Assembly (NCBI GenBank): GCA_021780625.1
Contig: JAJXYI010000470.1
Span: 1 to 58,251 of the forward strand
Direction: 5' to 3'
DNA: 58,251 nt
Source of the DNA: a bacterium
GTDB lineage: Bacteria > Verrucomicrobiota > Verrucomicrobiae > Opitutales > Opitutaceae
Each line of letters starts with the position of its first letter. Within the stretch, counting starts at the first letter, position 1. The notes under the pieces were generated by a model that saw only the letters and a list, made by a program, of their open reading frames with translations, searched no databases and was not told the DNA's origin. The translations under genes were made by a program, and so were the position numbers. Positions 43,327-55,344 of the stretch are shown here, in pieces.

Positions 43327-44559
43327 ATGTCCCACGACGCGATGAAAAGCCCGACCCTCGACCGCTTCAGCCTGCCCGATGCTTCCGGCCATTTCGGCAA
43401 CTACGGCGGGGTTTACGTGCCCGAGACGTTGATGACGGCCCTCGACGAGCTGGCACACGCCTATGAGAAGGCGAAGGCGGATCCGGCCTTCCAGGCCGAG
43501 CTCGCACATCATCTCAAGGAATTCGCCGGGCGACCGACGCCGCTGTACTATGCCTCCCGGCTCACGGAGCTTTGCGGCGGAGCCAAGATCTATTTCAAAC
43601 GCGAGGATCTTCTTCACACCGGCGCGCACAAGATCAACAACGCGCTGGGCCAGGCTTTGCTTGCGCTCAGGATGGGCAAAAAGCGTGTGATCGCGGAGAC
43701 CGGCGCCGGGCAGCACGGCGTGGCGACGGCGAGCGTGTGCGCCAAGTTCGGGCTCGAGTGCGTGGTTTACATGGGATCCGTCGACATGGAGCGACAGGCT
43801 CTGAATGTGTTCCGCATGCGACTCATGGGCGCGGAGGTTCGCGGCGTCGATGCGGGGCAGAAGACGCTCAAGGAAGCGATCAACGAGGCCATGCGCGACT
43901 GGGTGACCAATGTGCGCAGCACGCACTACATTCTCGGCACGGCCTACGGCTCCCATCCGTATCCGATGATGGTGAGGGATTTTCACCGCGTGATCGGACT
44001 CGAGGCCAAGGAACAGATCCTGGCCCGCGAAGGCCGGCTGCCCGACGAGATGATCGCTTGCGTGGGCGGCGGCAGCAATGCCATCGGCCTGTTTTTCGAG
44101 TTTCTCGAGGAGCCCGGGGTCCGGCTGATCGGGATCGAGGCGGGTGGCCGCGGCATCACGCGCGGAGATCATGCGGCGCGGTTCGCAGGCGGGCGCCTTG
44201 GGGTGCTCCAGGGCTGCCAAACCTATCTTCTGCAGGACGGTGACGGGCAGATCGAGGCGACGCACTCGGTGAGTGCGGGACTCGACTATGCCGCCGTGGG
44301 ACCCGAACATGCGTTTTACCGCGAGCGTGGGCGGATCGAATTTGGCTACGTCACCGACGACGAGGTACTCGAGACATTCCAGCTCTGTTCCCGCGTCGAG
44401 GGCATCATCCCCGCGCTCGAATCGACCCATGCGCTGGCCCACGGTCTGAAACGGGCCCGGGCGCTCGGGAAGGACAAGATCATCGTGGTGAATCTCAGCG
44501 GGCGAGGTGACAAGGACGTGCAGCAGGTCGCGGCGATCCTCCAGGGCAGGAAGCTTTGA
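43327..44559 (+). CDS. trpB: Tryptophan synthase beta chain
   Basis: This subunit joins indole and serine into tryptophan using PLP. Seen: [32 protein letters not shown] with the PLP Lys (residue 102), [19 protein letters not shown] and the phosphate-binding [10 protein letters not shown], then [14 protein letters not shown]. The 410 residues fit the TrpB1 group. ATG 43327 is used; ATG 43342 is possible. The alpha-subunit gene trpA does not follow, since the next gene is yicC after 263 bases, so the usual trpBA pairing is broken here or trpA lies elsewhere. Confidence 0.96.
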   Translation: MSHDAMKSPTLDRFSLPDASGHFGNYGGVYVPETLMTALDELAHAYEKAKADPAFQAELAHHLKEFAGRPTPLYYASRLTELCGGAKIYFKREDLLHTGAHKINNALGQALLALRMGKKRVIAETGAGQHGVATASVCAKFGLECVVYMGSVDMERQALNVFRMRLMGAEVRGVDAGQKTLKEAINEAMRDWVTNVRSTHYILGTAYGSHPYPMMVRDFHRVIGLEAKEQILAREGRLPDEMIACVGGGSNAIGLFFEFLEEPGVRLIGIEAGGRGITRGDHAARFAGGRLGVLQGCQTYLLQDGDGQIEATHSVSAGLDYAAVGPEHAFYRERGRIEFGYVTDDEVLETFQLCSRVEGIIPALESTHALAHGLKRARALGKDKIIVVNLSGRGDKDVQQVAAILQGRKL

Positions 44560-44662
44560 GCGTTCGCAGGACGGACTGGGGGCATTTTTAGCGAGGATGA
44601 AGGGGATAAATGTGGGGTGGTTTGGGGTGACCGTAGCACGTTGAATCGCTTCACTCAAAACT

Positions 44663-44705
44663 CGGACTGGTTTCGAGATTGCCGAAACAATCGGTACTCA
44701 GTCCG
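44663..44705. repeat. Nested inverted repeats in the trpB-yicC gap
   Basis: An outer pair CGGACTG (44663-44669) and CAGTCCG (44699-44705) encloses an inner pair GTTTCG (44670-44675) and CGAAAC (44683-44688). The 263-base gap holds no ORF of note and no other feature I can name. Confidence 0.4.
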
Positions 44706-44822
44706 CGGCCTGGCCGCCCTCGATCCCTGTAGGATTTCCTTCGAGGCAGATTCCCTGTTCGCGAGGGACTGCATCCAGCAAATTGGGGTGGCGTCCCGGC
44801 GCTATCCCTGGAAAGTGAAGCG

Positions 44823-45695
44823 ATGCGAAGCATGACCGGCTACGGCCGCGCCACGGCCCCCCTCGGAACCGACACCCTCACGGTGGTCATCAGTTCCGTG
44901 AACCGAAAGACCCTGGATCTCGGGGTGAAGCTGCCTTCCGAGTGGGAGGATCTGGAGGGAGAAGTGACCGACAAGGTGCGGCAGCATGCCAGCCGCGGGC
45001 GCATCGACGTCACCTTTGAAATCAGCGGCTCGACCGATGGCTCGGGGCCTGCGTGGGACGACGAGGCGGTCGCCGCGGTGTTGGAGAGGCTGGGAACCTT
45101 TGCCCGGTCGCGGGGATTGGGCTTCGAGCCGGATGCGCAGCTGCTTTGGCAGATCGCCTGCTCACAACGCAATGAACAGCGGCTTCCCGCGGTGGAGACT
45201 GCGAAGGCGGCGGTCATGACGGCGCTGTCCGAGGCGCTGCGTTCTTTTGCTGCGATGCGCGCGAGAGAAGGCGAGGCGCTGCTGGTGGATTTTCTTGCCA
45301 GGATCGAGACCCTCAAGCGCCATCTCGAGGGTGTCACGCTCCGGGCGCCTTCTGTGCCCGCGAGTTACCGCGAGCAGCTGATGAGGCGCCTGCGGGAAGC
45401 CGGCCTTGAACTGCGGGTGGACGACGAACGCGTGCTGCGGGAAATCGCGCTCTTCGCGGACCGCTGCGACATCAGCGAGGAGATCACGCGCTTCCGCAGC
45501 CATCTCGAACAGTTTGACGCGCTCCTGCGGGGCAAGGGCGAGATCGGTCGAAAGGCGGAGTTCATTCTCCAGGAGATGGGACGTGAGACCAACACGATGG
45601 GATCGAAGTCGAACGACCTGACCATCTCGCGCCATGTGATCGAGATGAAGAACGAGCTCGAACGCGTGCGCGAGCAGATCGCCAACGTCGAATAG
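44823..45695 (+). CDS. yicC: YicC-family endoribonuclease-like protein
   Basis: A 290-residue member of the YicC/YloC family. It begins MRSMTGYGRA and has VISSVNRKTLDLGVKLP, the usual conserved start, and ends with DRCDISEEITRFRSHLEQF and GRKAEFILQEMGRETNTMGSK, the C-terminal DUF1732 signature. E. coli YicC has been linked to RNA decay, and members act as endoribonucleases; the role here is inferred. In many bacteria gmk follows, but here a thioesterase gene lies convergent 17 bases away. Confidence 0.92.
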   Translation: MRSMTGYGRATAPLGTDTLTVVISSVNRKTLDLGVKLPSEWEDLEGEVTDKVRQHASRGRIDVTFEISGSTDGSGPAWDDEAVAAVLERLGTFARSRGLGFEPDAQLLWQIACSQRNEQRLPAVETAKAAVMTALSEALRSFAAMRAREGEALLVDFLARIETLKRHLEGVTLRAPSVPASYREQLMRRLREAGLELRVDDERVLREIALFADRCDISEEITRFRSHLEQFDALLRGKGEIGRKAEFILQEMGRETNTMGSKSNDLTISRHVIEMKNELERVREQIANVE

Positions 45696-45712
45696 CCGCC
45701 CGCGGACGGCGC

Positions 45713-46123
45713 TCAATCCCCCGCGCGAAAGAGCGCGTTCATGCGATCCGTGAAGATCTGCGGTGGCCGCACGGGCCGGCCCGCGCGGTCGATGAAGGCG
45801 TGCACGGTGAAACCGCTGCAAAGCAGCTCTGTGTCGCGATAAACTTGATACTCGATCCGGATCTTGAGCAGCGGCTTCTCCAGGAGCCTGGCGACAACCG
45901 TGAGGACGTCGTCGTAGCGCGCGGGCCGCTGGTAGCGGATTCCGATTTCGAGGACAGGCAGGAAGAAGCCGTCGGCCTCGAGCTGGCGGTAGGGCAGACC
46001 GTGCTCGCGGAGCAACGTGGTCCTGGCCATCTCGAACCAGGGTAGATAGTTGCCGTGATAGGCGACGGCCATCTGGTCGGTCTCGGCATAGCGGACCCGG
46101 ACTTGCTCGCGCGTCTCGATCAT
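45713..46123 (-). CDS. YbgC/FadM-like acyl-CoA thioesterase (hot-dog fold)
   Basis: A 136-residue 4HBT thioesterase from ATG 46123. Seen: VRVRYAETDQMAVAYHGNYLPWFE with the Asp of the family active site (ETDQMAVAYHGNY), REHGLPYRQLEADGFFLPV and RIEYQVYRDTELLCSGFTVHAFID. Such proteins hydrolyse short or aromatic acyl-CoA esters; the YbgC group is often tied to Tol-Pal, which is not encoded here. The frame continues upstream to 46627 but overlaps tlyA and lacks conserved residues. Confidence 0.9.
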   Translation of the reverse strand: MIETREQVRVRYAETDQMAVAYHGNYLPWFEMARTTLLREHGLPYRQLEADGFFLPVLEIGIRYQRPARYDDVLTVVARLLEKPLLKIRIEYQVYRDTELLCSGFTVHAFIDRAGRPVRPPQIFTDRMNALFRAGD

Positions 46124-46204
46124 GGTCCAGGAGGAAGCGCCACGGAGCGGGCGGGGCAACTTTTTTAATCGCGGAGCTCCGCGGCCTGCGGTGAGGTAGC
46201 GTCG

Positions 46205-46972
46205 ATGTCCAATCCCGGCCGCGTACGTAAGCTTCGCCTCGATGAGCTTCTGGTTGCCAGGGGGCTCGCGGAGACGCGAGCCCAGGCGAAGGCGCTGGTC
46301 ATGGCCGGCAAGGTGCTGCGGGGGACCGAGCGGCTCGACAAGCCGGGTCGGGAGTATCCGGAGGACGTGGACCTGCGTGTCGAGCAGCCACCGCGATTCG
46401 TGAGCCGCGGAGGCGAGAAGCTCGCGGGGTTTTTGGAAAAACATCCCGTGGACCTTCAGGGGGCTGCTGTCCTGGACGTCGGAGCCTCGACTGGTGGATT
46501 CACCGATTGTTGCCTCCAGGCCGGTGCCGCGAGCGTCGTTTGCGTGGACGTTGGGCGCGCACAGCTGCACGCCCGGCTGCGTTCCGACCCGCGCGTCACC
46601 AACCTCGAACAGGTCAATGCCCGCCACCTCGGACGGGGCGACCTTCCGCGGGACCAGTTTGACGTCGTGGTGATGGATCTCTCGTTCATCTCACTGCGTC
46701 AGGTGTTGCCCGCCGTGTGGCCGTTTGTCCGACCGGGTGGCAGCCTGATCGCGCTCGTGAAGCCCCAATTCGAGGCGGGCCGAGAGCAGGTCGACAAGGG
46801 GCGCGGCGTGATCCGCGATCCGGACGTTCGGCGCGCGGTGCTCGACGGCATCCTCGCGTTCTGTGCGGGCGATCTTGCGGGGGCGTTGTTGACGGGGTGG
46901 ATCGAATCGCCGATTTCGGGCGCCGACGGAAATCTCGAGTACCTGATCGGCCTGCGGCGGACGGAAACCTGA
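46205..46972 (+). CDS. tlyA: TlyA-family rRNA methyltransferase
   Basis: A 255-residue protein with an N-terminal S4 domain ([25 protein letters not shown]) and a Rossmann methyltransferase domain ([56 protein letters not shown]). TlyA methylates 16S/23S rRNA ribose in mycobacteria; the haemolysin name is historical. GAGGT lies about 8 bases ahead of the ATG. nadK follows at 77 bases, a pairing seen in many bacteria, so they probably share a transcript. Confidence 0.92.
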   Translation: MSNPGRVRKLRLDELLVARGLAETRAQAKALVMAGKVLRGTERLDKPGREYPEDVDLRVEQPPRFVSRGGEKLAGFLEKHPVDLQGAAVLDVGASTGGFTDCCLQAGAASVVCVDVGRAQLHARLRSDPRVTNLEQVNARHLGRGDLPRDQFDVVVMDLSFISLRQVLPAVWPFVRPGGSLIALVKPQFEAGREQVDKGRGVIRDPDVRRAVLDGILAFCAGDLAGALLTGWIESPISGADGNLEYLIGLRRTET

Positions 46973-47049
46973 GACTTGGCGTGTGCGGCGGCGGGGCCTT
47001 GCGTTTTGGCGGTCGCTGGCTTGGCTGGACCCTCTCGACGCCCCCCAGC

Positions 47050-47901
47050 ATGAAACCCCTGAGCCGCATTGCCTTTGTAATCAACACCGGAAAATCCGGC
47101 GCGCCTGAACTCGCGTCCGATCTCCTGCAAATCGCGGAAAAGGAAGGCGTGACGACCCTGGTGAACGCACAATTTCCGCTCGCCAACGGGTATTTGAAAG
47201 GATGTGACGCGTGCTGCGTGATCGGTGGCGACGGCACGCTCCTTGGGGTGGCGGCCGAGGCGGCCAGGGAACAGGTGCCGATCATCGGCGTGAACCGCGG
47301 CAGCCTCGGATTCCTCACGACGTATTCGGCAGAGGAGGCGAGGCAGCATTTCAAGGGCATTCTGGCGGGCAGTTACCGCCTGGCCTACCGGTCGCTGCTG
47401 ACGTGTTCCGCGGGATGCGAGTGCAGTGAATACGCGTTGAACGACGTCGTCGTGAAGGACGAGGTGAACTCGCGGCTTGTCCGGCTGGAGGTGTTTGCGG
47501 GCGACGAACTCGTGACGCAGTACGTCTGCGACGGCCTCATCTTTTCGACGCCGACCGGCTCGACGGCCTACAACCTGTCGGCCGGGGGGCCCCTGATCCA
47601 TCCCGAGGCCGACGTGATCGCGATGACGCCGATCTGCCCGCACACGCTGAGCAATCGTTCGATCATCTTCCGACCGGACGTGCGTCTTCGTGTCTTCAAC
47701 CGCACGCCGCGGGCGAAGGTCCAGGTGTCGGTGGACGGGCAGCGAACGGTGGTCCCGTGCACCGACGGCCCGCTGGAGATCGGACTTTGTGCCGGGCGCC
47801 TGCCGCTGATCCAGCGTGCCGACTATTCGCATTTTTCGGTCGTGCGCACCAAACTCGGCTGGAGTGGGGCGATGAACGCGCAGACCGGAGCTGACATCTG
47901 A
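47050..47901 (+). CDS. nadK: NAD kinase
   Basis: The enzyme phosphorylates NAD to NADP. From ATG 47050, 283 residues include IAFVINTGKSGAPE, the GGDGTLL motif with the catalytic Asp, GVNRGSLGFLT, the ALNDVVVKDEV stretch, DGLIFSTPTGSTAYNLSAGGPLIHPE and ICPHTLSNRSIIF. This set is complete for PpnK/NadK. It follows tlyA by 77 bases and faces ligA, with a structured 112-base gap between the two stops. Confidence 0.96.
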   Translation: MKPLSRIAFVINTGKSGAPELASDLLQIAEKEGVTTLVNAQFPLANGYLKGCDACCVIGGDGTLLGVAAEAAREQVPIIGVNRGSLGFLTTYSAEEARQHFKGILAGSYRLAYRSLLTCSAGCECSEYALNDVVVKDEVNSRLVRLEVFAGDELVTQYVCDGLIFSTPTGSTAYNLSAGGPLIHPEADVIAMTPICPHTLSNRSIIFRPDVRLRVFNRTPRAKVQVSVDGQRTVVPCTDGPLEIGLCAGRLPLIQRADYSHFSVVRTKLGWSGAMNAQTGADI

Positions 47902-47969
47902 GGGGAGGGTGCGGGCGCTCCGTCTCAAGAACCTGGCGGCCATATCTCCGCGCGACGAATCAGGATGCC

Positions 47970-48013
47970 GTCAGGCAGGATTGCGCCGTCGTTGGGACGA
48001 AGTGCCTGCCGAC
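47970..48013. terminator. Possible terminator stem between nadK and ligA
   Basis: GTCAGGCAGG (47970-47979) can pair with CCTGCCGAC (48005-48013) with one bulge; an inner CGTC/GACG stem is also possible. It lies directly after the ligA stop and 68 bases after nadK. No T-run, so confidence is low. Confidence 0.3.
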
Positions 48014-51104
<3,091 letters not shown>

Positions 51105-51105
<1 letters not shown>

Positions 51106-51815
51106 CAGAGCGTGAAATCGGCGGGCGCGATTGCGTAGACAAATTCGCCCTTCAGCGAGGTGCGGGCGAGCCGGTCGCGCACTTCCGCGCTGCGGCCGAC
51201 CAGGAATGTCTCGTGGACCTTGGTGACTTCCTTGGCCACGCAGACGAAGCGGTCCGGACCGAGGACCTCGATCGTTTCGTCCACGAAGGCGGCGATACGG
51301 TGGCAGCTCTCGTGCAGGACGACGGTGTAGTCGAAGGACCGATACTTCTCGAGAAAGGCGCGGCGGGCGGAGGTTTTCGCAGGGAGGAATCCGGCGAACA
51401 GGTAGCCATTGGTGGGCAGTCCGCAGGCGGACAGCACGGCGACGGCGGCGCAGGCGCCCGGGACAGGCACGACCGGTAGACCACGGCGGCGGCAGGCGCG
51501 CACCAGACGGAAGCCGGGGTCGCTCAGGCCCGGAGTACCGGCGTCACTGACGACCGCCACCGATTTCCCCGATGCAAGAATCGCCGCGAGGCGCTCGGCG
51601 GCTTCGGTTTCGTTGTGCTCATGATAGGGCACGAGCTCGCGCCTGAGTCCAAGACGGTTGAGCAGAAGTCCGGTGGTGCGGGTGTCCTCGCAGGCCACCA
51701 CATCGACCGTCCCGAGGAGGGCGCGCGCTCGCTCACTCAGGTCGGCCAGGTTGCCGATGGGGGTGGCGACGACGTAGAGATGTCCGGGAAGCGGGCTGAG
51801 CGAGGCATTTTCCAT
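51105..51815 (-). CDS. rsmI: 16S rRNA (cytidine(1402)-2'-O)-methyltransferase
   Basis: A 236-residue SAM enzyme modifying C1402 in the ribosomal P-site. Seen: LYVVATPIGNLADLSERA, VACEDTRTTGLLLNRLG, VAVVSDAGTPGLSDPGFRLV, VPVPGACAAVAVLSACGLPTNG, and FLPAKTSARRAFLE. The length is short for the family; the C-terminal accessory domain of E. coli RsmI is largely missing. It is the first gene of the rsmI-ppx-ligA run. The small lipoprotein operon lies upstream and ends with a terminator at 51871-51906. Confidence 0.94.
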
Positions 51816-51870
51816 GGACGGCGGGTATGATGAAACCGGAAGGAGGCGGGCGGACTCCAGCCCGAAAGAA

Positions 51871-51906
51871 ACAAAAAATCCGGCGCTCGGTAGAGTCGCC
51901 GGATTT
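51871..51906 (-). terminator. Rho-independent terminator of the small lipoprotein operon
   Basis: Read on the minus strand, AAATCCGGCG and CGCCGGATTT form a perfect 10-bp stem (51897-51906 and 51876-51885), followed by a T-run. It lies 20 bases past the stop of the 57-residue lipoprotein gene and separates it from rsmI. Confidence 0.85.
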
Positions 51907-51926
51907 GGAAAAGGGGGAATTGCCTC

Positions 51927-52100
51927 TTACTGGATGCCGCTGCCGGGGGTCGTGCCCATGCCGGGGATCTGGCCCTCCCAATTTGCGGGACGTCCCCACG
52001 GGATCGAGCTGTCCCGATCGGTGCGCGAAGTGCAGCCGGCGGTGAACAGGGCGAACAGACCGAGGAGCAGAAGAATGACGGGAATACGGAGGAACTTCAT
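51927..52100 (-). CDS. Small lipoprotein (57 residues)
   Basis: A short gene on the minus strand from ATG 52100 to TAA at 51927-51929. The product starts MKFLRIPVILLLLGLFALF, has the lipobox FTAGC with Cys23, and ends in a polar Pro/Gly-rich tail (RPANWEGQIPGMGTTPGSGIQ). It begins 5 bases after the stop of the coiled-coil gene and is followed by a terminator, so the two are one operon. A short Trp-Glu-Gly tail of this kind is common in Verrucomicrobia-type lipoproteins of unknown role, by my impression only. It has no enzyme motif. Confidence 0.8.
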   Translation of the reverse strand: MKFLRIPVILLLLGLFALFTAGCTSRTDRDSSIPWGRPANWEGQIPGMGTTPGSGIQ

Positions 52101-52105
52101 GACGA

Positions 52106-52828
52106 TTATTGAGCTAAAACGATGGAATCGCCTTTGTGCAAGGCTGCGCGCAGTGCATGGGGATCGACCTGTCCGATCGAAAGTTCGTCGCGCACATCGC
52201 TGATAAGAGCGACTCCGATCAAATCGGTTCCCCTCCGAATGAGAAGGCGCTGATTGGGGCGGGCTCCCTGCGGTGCGCCGTAATTGACGACCACGAAGCT
52301 GTCTTCGGGTCCGACGGCCAGCACGGAGTAGGAACCTGCGGCGCTCTTGGGAACGGGTCCGCCATCCGGCGCGATGGGATTCTTCGCCAGGGCGATCGAC
52401 TGCTGGAGCGCGTCGATCTGTGAGTTCAGGGCCGGAATCTGTTGAAGGCGAACTTGGGCATCCCCTAGGCGTCGTTTGACATCAACGATTTCCCCATTGA
52501 GGGCGCTGACGACCTGATCTTTGACTATAAGCATGTTGCGAGATTGAGCCAAGGCGGAGGAGGTCTCGTTTTGCTGAGTCTGCAAGGTCGCAATATCGGT
52601 CTGTAATCGGGAGTTGTTGGATTTGAGCGTCCGGAGCTCGCCCGTGAGCTTCCCGACTGTGGTCTTGAGCGAGTTACGTTCGGACTGGAGGGAGGCCACC
52701 TGGGCCTCGGAACGTGAGAGATCGGCGTAAACGCGGAGTTTCTCGCCCCGATTCGTGATGAACAGAATCGTCGCCACGGTCGCCAGCAGGGCTGCGAGCA
52801 CATTGAGGGCGAGGAGAAACACTTTCAT
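52106..52828 (-). CDS. Single-pass membrane coiled-coil protein
   Basis: A 240-residue protein I cannot assign. The N-terminal helix (about 5-26, LLALNVLAALLATVATILFI) anchors it, followed by a long coiled coil (about 33-150) with heptads (SLQSERNSLKTTVGKLTGEL, QNETSSALAQSRN, LNSQIDALQQSIAL). The C-terminal 70 residues form a small beta domain (YSVLAVGPEDSFVVVNYG, QRLLIRRGTDLIGVALISDV, KGDSIVLAQ). The layout recalls envelope or cell-division scaffolds, but no family is certain. Its partner is the small lipoprotein encoded 5 bases on. Confidence 0.8.
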   Translation of the reverse strand: MKVFLLALNVLAALLATVATILFITNRGEKLRVYADLSRSEAQVASLQSERNSLKTTVGKLTGELRTLKSNNSRLQTDIATLQTQQNETSSALAQSRNMLIVKDQVVSALNGEIVDVKRRLGDAQVRLQQIPALNSQIDALQQSIALAKNPIAPDGGPVPKSAAGSYSVLAVGPEDSFVVVNYGAPQGARPNQRLLIRRGTDLIGVALISDVRDELSIGQVDPHALRAALHKGDSIVLAQ

Positions 52829-52950
52829 CCTGTCGGACTAAGGAGCACGAAAACGCGAAAAATGAAAGTCGGAAGCTGGATTGTCCGACTAGGTGCAGGA
52901 AATCGCAGAAGAGCATTGATCGCGGCACCTTCAGCGGCTACCGAAAGGCC

Positions 52951-53682
52951 ATGGGACGTCAATGGCTCCATGCTAAGCGCGCGATCGTGAACCTCAAGAA
53001 GGGGCAGGTCGTGCAGAAACTCGTGAAAGAAATCTCGGTGGCCGCCAAGTTGGGCGGTGCCGACGTTGCCGCCAATGCGCGACTTTTTGCCGCCGTCGAA
53101 AAGGCGCGCAAGGCGAGTGTCACTCGGGAAGTCATCGAGCGGGCGATCAAGAAGGGCGCGGGCGTCGGCGACGAGAAGATGACGCTCGAGCACATCGTTT
53201 TCGAAGGGTATGCGCCGCACAAGGTGCCCGTGATCGTCGAGGTCATGACGGACAACAACAATCGCACGTCGTCGGACATCCGCGTGATCTTCCGCAGGGG
53301 TCAGCTCGGCGGTGCGGGCAGCAATAAATTTCTTTTCGATCACGTGGGCATCGTGGAGGCCCATCATCCGGACAAGGCGTCGGACCTCGAGGCGGCCGCG
53401 ATCGAGTGCGGGGCGGACAATTTCGAGCCGCTGACCCACGAGCAGAACGACGACATCCCCGAGGGTGTCGCCGGAGCGCGGTTCACGACCGACCGGACCG
53501 CGGTTCACGCCGCGTCCACCTGGCTCACGAAGAACGGATGGACGGTGATCACGAGTGAAATCGGCTATGTCGCCAAGATGTTTCCCGAACTCAACGACGC
53601 CGACCGGGCCGATGTGGGCGAGTTTCTACAGGAGCTCGAGGACCACGACGACGTGCTTCGCGTCTGGGCCGCGGTGAAATAG
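52951..53682 (+). CDS. yebC: YebC/PmpR-family protein (TACO1-like)
   Basis: A 243-residue protein of the YebC family, which acts in translation (relief of stalls at proline-rich sites) or as a DNA-binding regulator. Seen: GRQWLHAKRAIVNLKKGQVVQKLVKEISVAAKLGG, an unusual form of the N-terminal block that normally reads with GHSKW, then NARLFAAVEKARKASVTREVIERAIKKG, VFEGYAPHKVPVIVEVMTDNNNRT and the C-terminal LNDADRADVGEFLQELEDHDDV. AAAGG precedes the ATG. It is convergent with asnS. Which of the two roles applies is open. Confidence 0.92.
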   Translation: MGRQWLHAKRAIVNLKKGQVVQKLVKEISVAAKLGGADVAANARLFAAVEKARKASVTREVIERAIKKGAGVGDEKMTLEHIVFEGYAPHKVPVIVEVMTDNNNRTSSDIRVIFRRGQLGGAGSNKFLFDHVGIVEAHHPDKASDLEAAAIECGADNFEPLTHEQNDDIPEGVAGARFTTDRTAVHAASTWLTKNGWTVITSEIGYVAKMFPELNDADRADVGEFLQELEDHDDVLRVWAAVK

Positions 53683-53783
53683 CCGGACGCCGGAATGGCG
53701 TTGAGGCGGCCGGCGTGCCCCAGGAGGGAGAAGTCGGTTTGACGACGGAAGAGTGCCGCGGGGGGGCTTGTGCTCCACGCGGA

Positions 53784-55172
53784 TCAGAAGGCCGCGTTGC
53801 CTGGCGTGCGGGCGAAGGGGATGACGTCCCGAATATTGCCCACGCCGGTCACGAACATGAGCATGCGCTCGAATCCAAGTCCGAAGCCGGCGTGCGGCAC
53901 CGTGCCGTAGCGGCGCAGGTCGAGATACCAGCCGTAGTCCTTCGGATCGAGGTGGTGACGTTCCATCGAGGCGAGCAGCACGTCGAGCCGCTCCTCGCGC
54001 TGGCTGCCGCCGACGATCTCGCCGATTCCGGGCACCAGCACGTCCATGGCCGTCACCGTGCGGTCGTCGTCGTTGAGCCGCATGTAGAACGGCTTAATTT
54101 CCTTCGGGTAATTGAACACCGTGACCGGGCACTTGAAGAGCTGCTCCGTGAGGAAACGTTCGTGTTCGGACTGGAGGTTGATGCCGTACTCGACGGGAAA
54201 CTCGAAGGTCTTGCCGCTCGTCCTGAGGAGCTCCACGGCCTCGGTGTAGCTGATGCGCTGGAACGGGCGCTGGACGACGAAATCGAGTCGCTCGAGCAGG
54301 GACTTGTCGACGAACTTGGAGAACAGCTCCAGATCCTCGGCGCAATGCTGGCGGACGTCGGTGATGAGGTGCTTCACGAACTCCTCGGCGACGTCCATGT
54401 TGCCAGCGAGGTCGGTGAAGGCCATCTCGGGCTCGATCATCCAGAATTCGTTGGCGTGGCGCGATGTATTGGAATTTTCAGCACGGAAGGTGGGACCGAA
54501 GGTGTAGACCTTGGAGAAGGCGCAGGCGAAGGCCTCCGCCTCGAGCTGTCCCGAAACCGTGAGGTAGGTGTTGCGCTTGAAGAAATCCTGGGCGGCGTCG
54601 ACGGCGCCCTCGGGGGTGCGCGGGACGTTGAGCAGGTCGAGCGTCGTGACGCGAAACATCTCGCCCGCGCCTTCGCAGTCGGAGCCGGTGATGATCGGCG
54701 TGTGCACGTAGACGAAACCCCGGTTCTGGAAGAACTCATGGATCGCGAAGGCTAGCCGGCTGCGGACGCGGAAGACGCTGCCGAAGAGATTGGAGCGCGG
54801 GCGCAGGTGGGAGATCTCGCGAAGAAACTCCGCCGTGTGGCCCTTCTTTTGAAGCGGGTAGCTGGCATCGGCACCGCCGAGCACACGCAACTCGCCGGCC
54901 TTGAGTTCCCATTTCTGCCCCTGGCCCTGCGACGGGACGAGGCTGCCCGTGATCGAGACCGAGGCGCCGGTTGTGAGATGTTGAATCTCGGCGTAGTTGG
55001 GCAGCCCGGCATCGGCGATCACCTGCAGGTTCTTCAGGCAAGAGCCGTCGTTGAGTTCGATGAACGAGAAGGTCTTCGCGTCGCGTCGCGTGCGGACCCA
55101 GCCGTTGACTAGGATTTCATCTTGGGGAGCGGAGCTCGCGAGCGCCGCCTTCACGGAAGTGGCTTTCAGCAT
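53784..55172 (-). CDS. asnS: Asparaginyl-tRNA synthetase
   Basis: A class II enzyme charging tRNA-Asn. The 462 residues show an N-terminal OB fold ([25 protein letters not shown]), motif 1 around [29 protein letters not shown], the [10 protein letters not shown] and [44 protein letters not shown] block (motif 2) and [12 protein letters not shown] (motif 3). The SNTSRH form with the ANEFWM follow-on marks AsnS rather than AspS. Having AsnS, the cell need not rely on transamidation for Asn-tRNA. It is divergent from obgE. Confidence 0.96.
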   Translation of the reverse strand: MLKATSVKAALASSAPQDEILVNGWVRTRRDAKTFSFIELNDGSCLKNLQVIADAGLPNYAEIQHLTTGASVSITGSLVPSQGQGQKWELKAGELRVLGGADASYPLQKKGHTAEFLREISHLRPRSNLFGSVFRVRSRLAFAIHEFFQNRGFVYVHTPIITGSDCEGAGEMFRVTTLDLLNVPRTPEGAVDAAQDFFKRNTYLTVSGQLEAEAFACAFSKVYTFGPTFRAENSNTSRHANEFWMIEPEMAFTDLAGNMDVAEEFVKHLITDVRQHCAEDLELFSKFVDKSLLERLDFVVQRPFQRISYTEAVELLRTSGKTFEFPVEYGINLQSEHERFLTEQLFKCPVTVFNYPKEIKPFYMRLNDDDRTVTAMDVLVPGIGEIVGGSQREERLDVLLASMERHHLDPKDYGWYLDLRRYGTVPHAGFGLGFERMLMFVTGVGNIRDVIPFARTPGNAAF

Positions 55173-55344
55173 GGCGCGAAAATAGGGGCAAGGAGGGGGA
55201 CGCCAAAGAAAAAGTGAAGCGCAGCGGCCCGCGGACAGTTTCGCAAGCTCCCTGCAAGAGCGCGCCTTGGAAAGGCGGGTTGGCCGCTGAAATTAAGTTC
55301 AGCCGTCGCTTGGCAATGCCTGGGCTTTGTGCACCATCCCGGGC

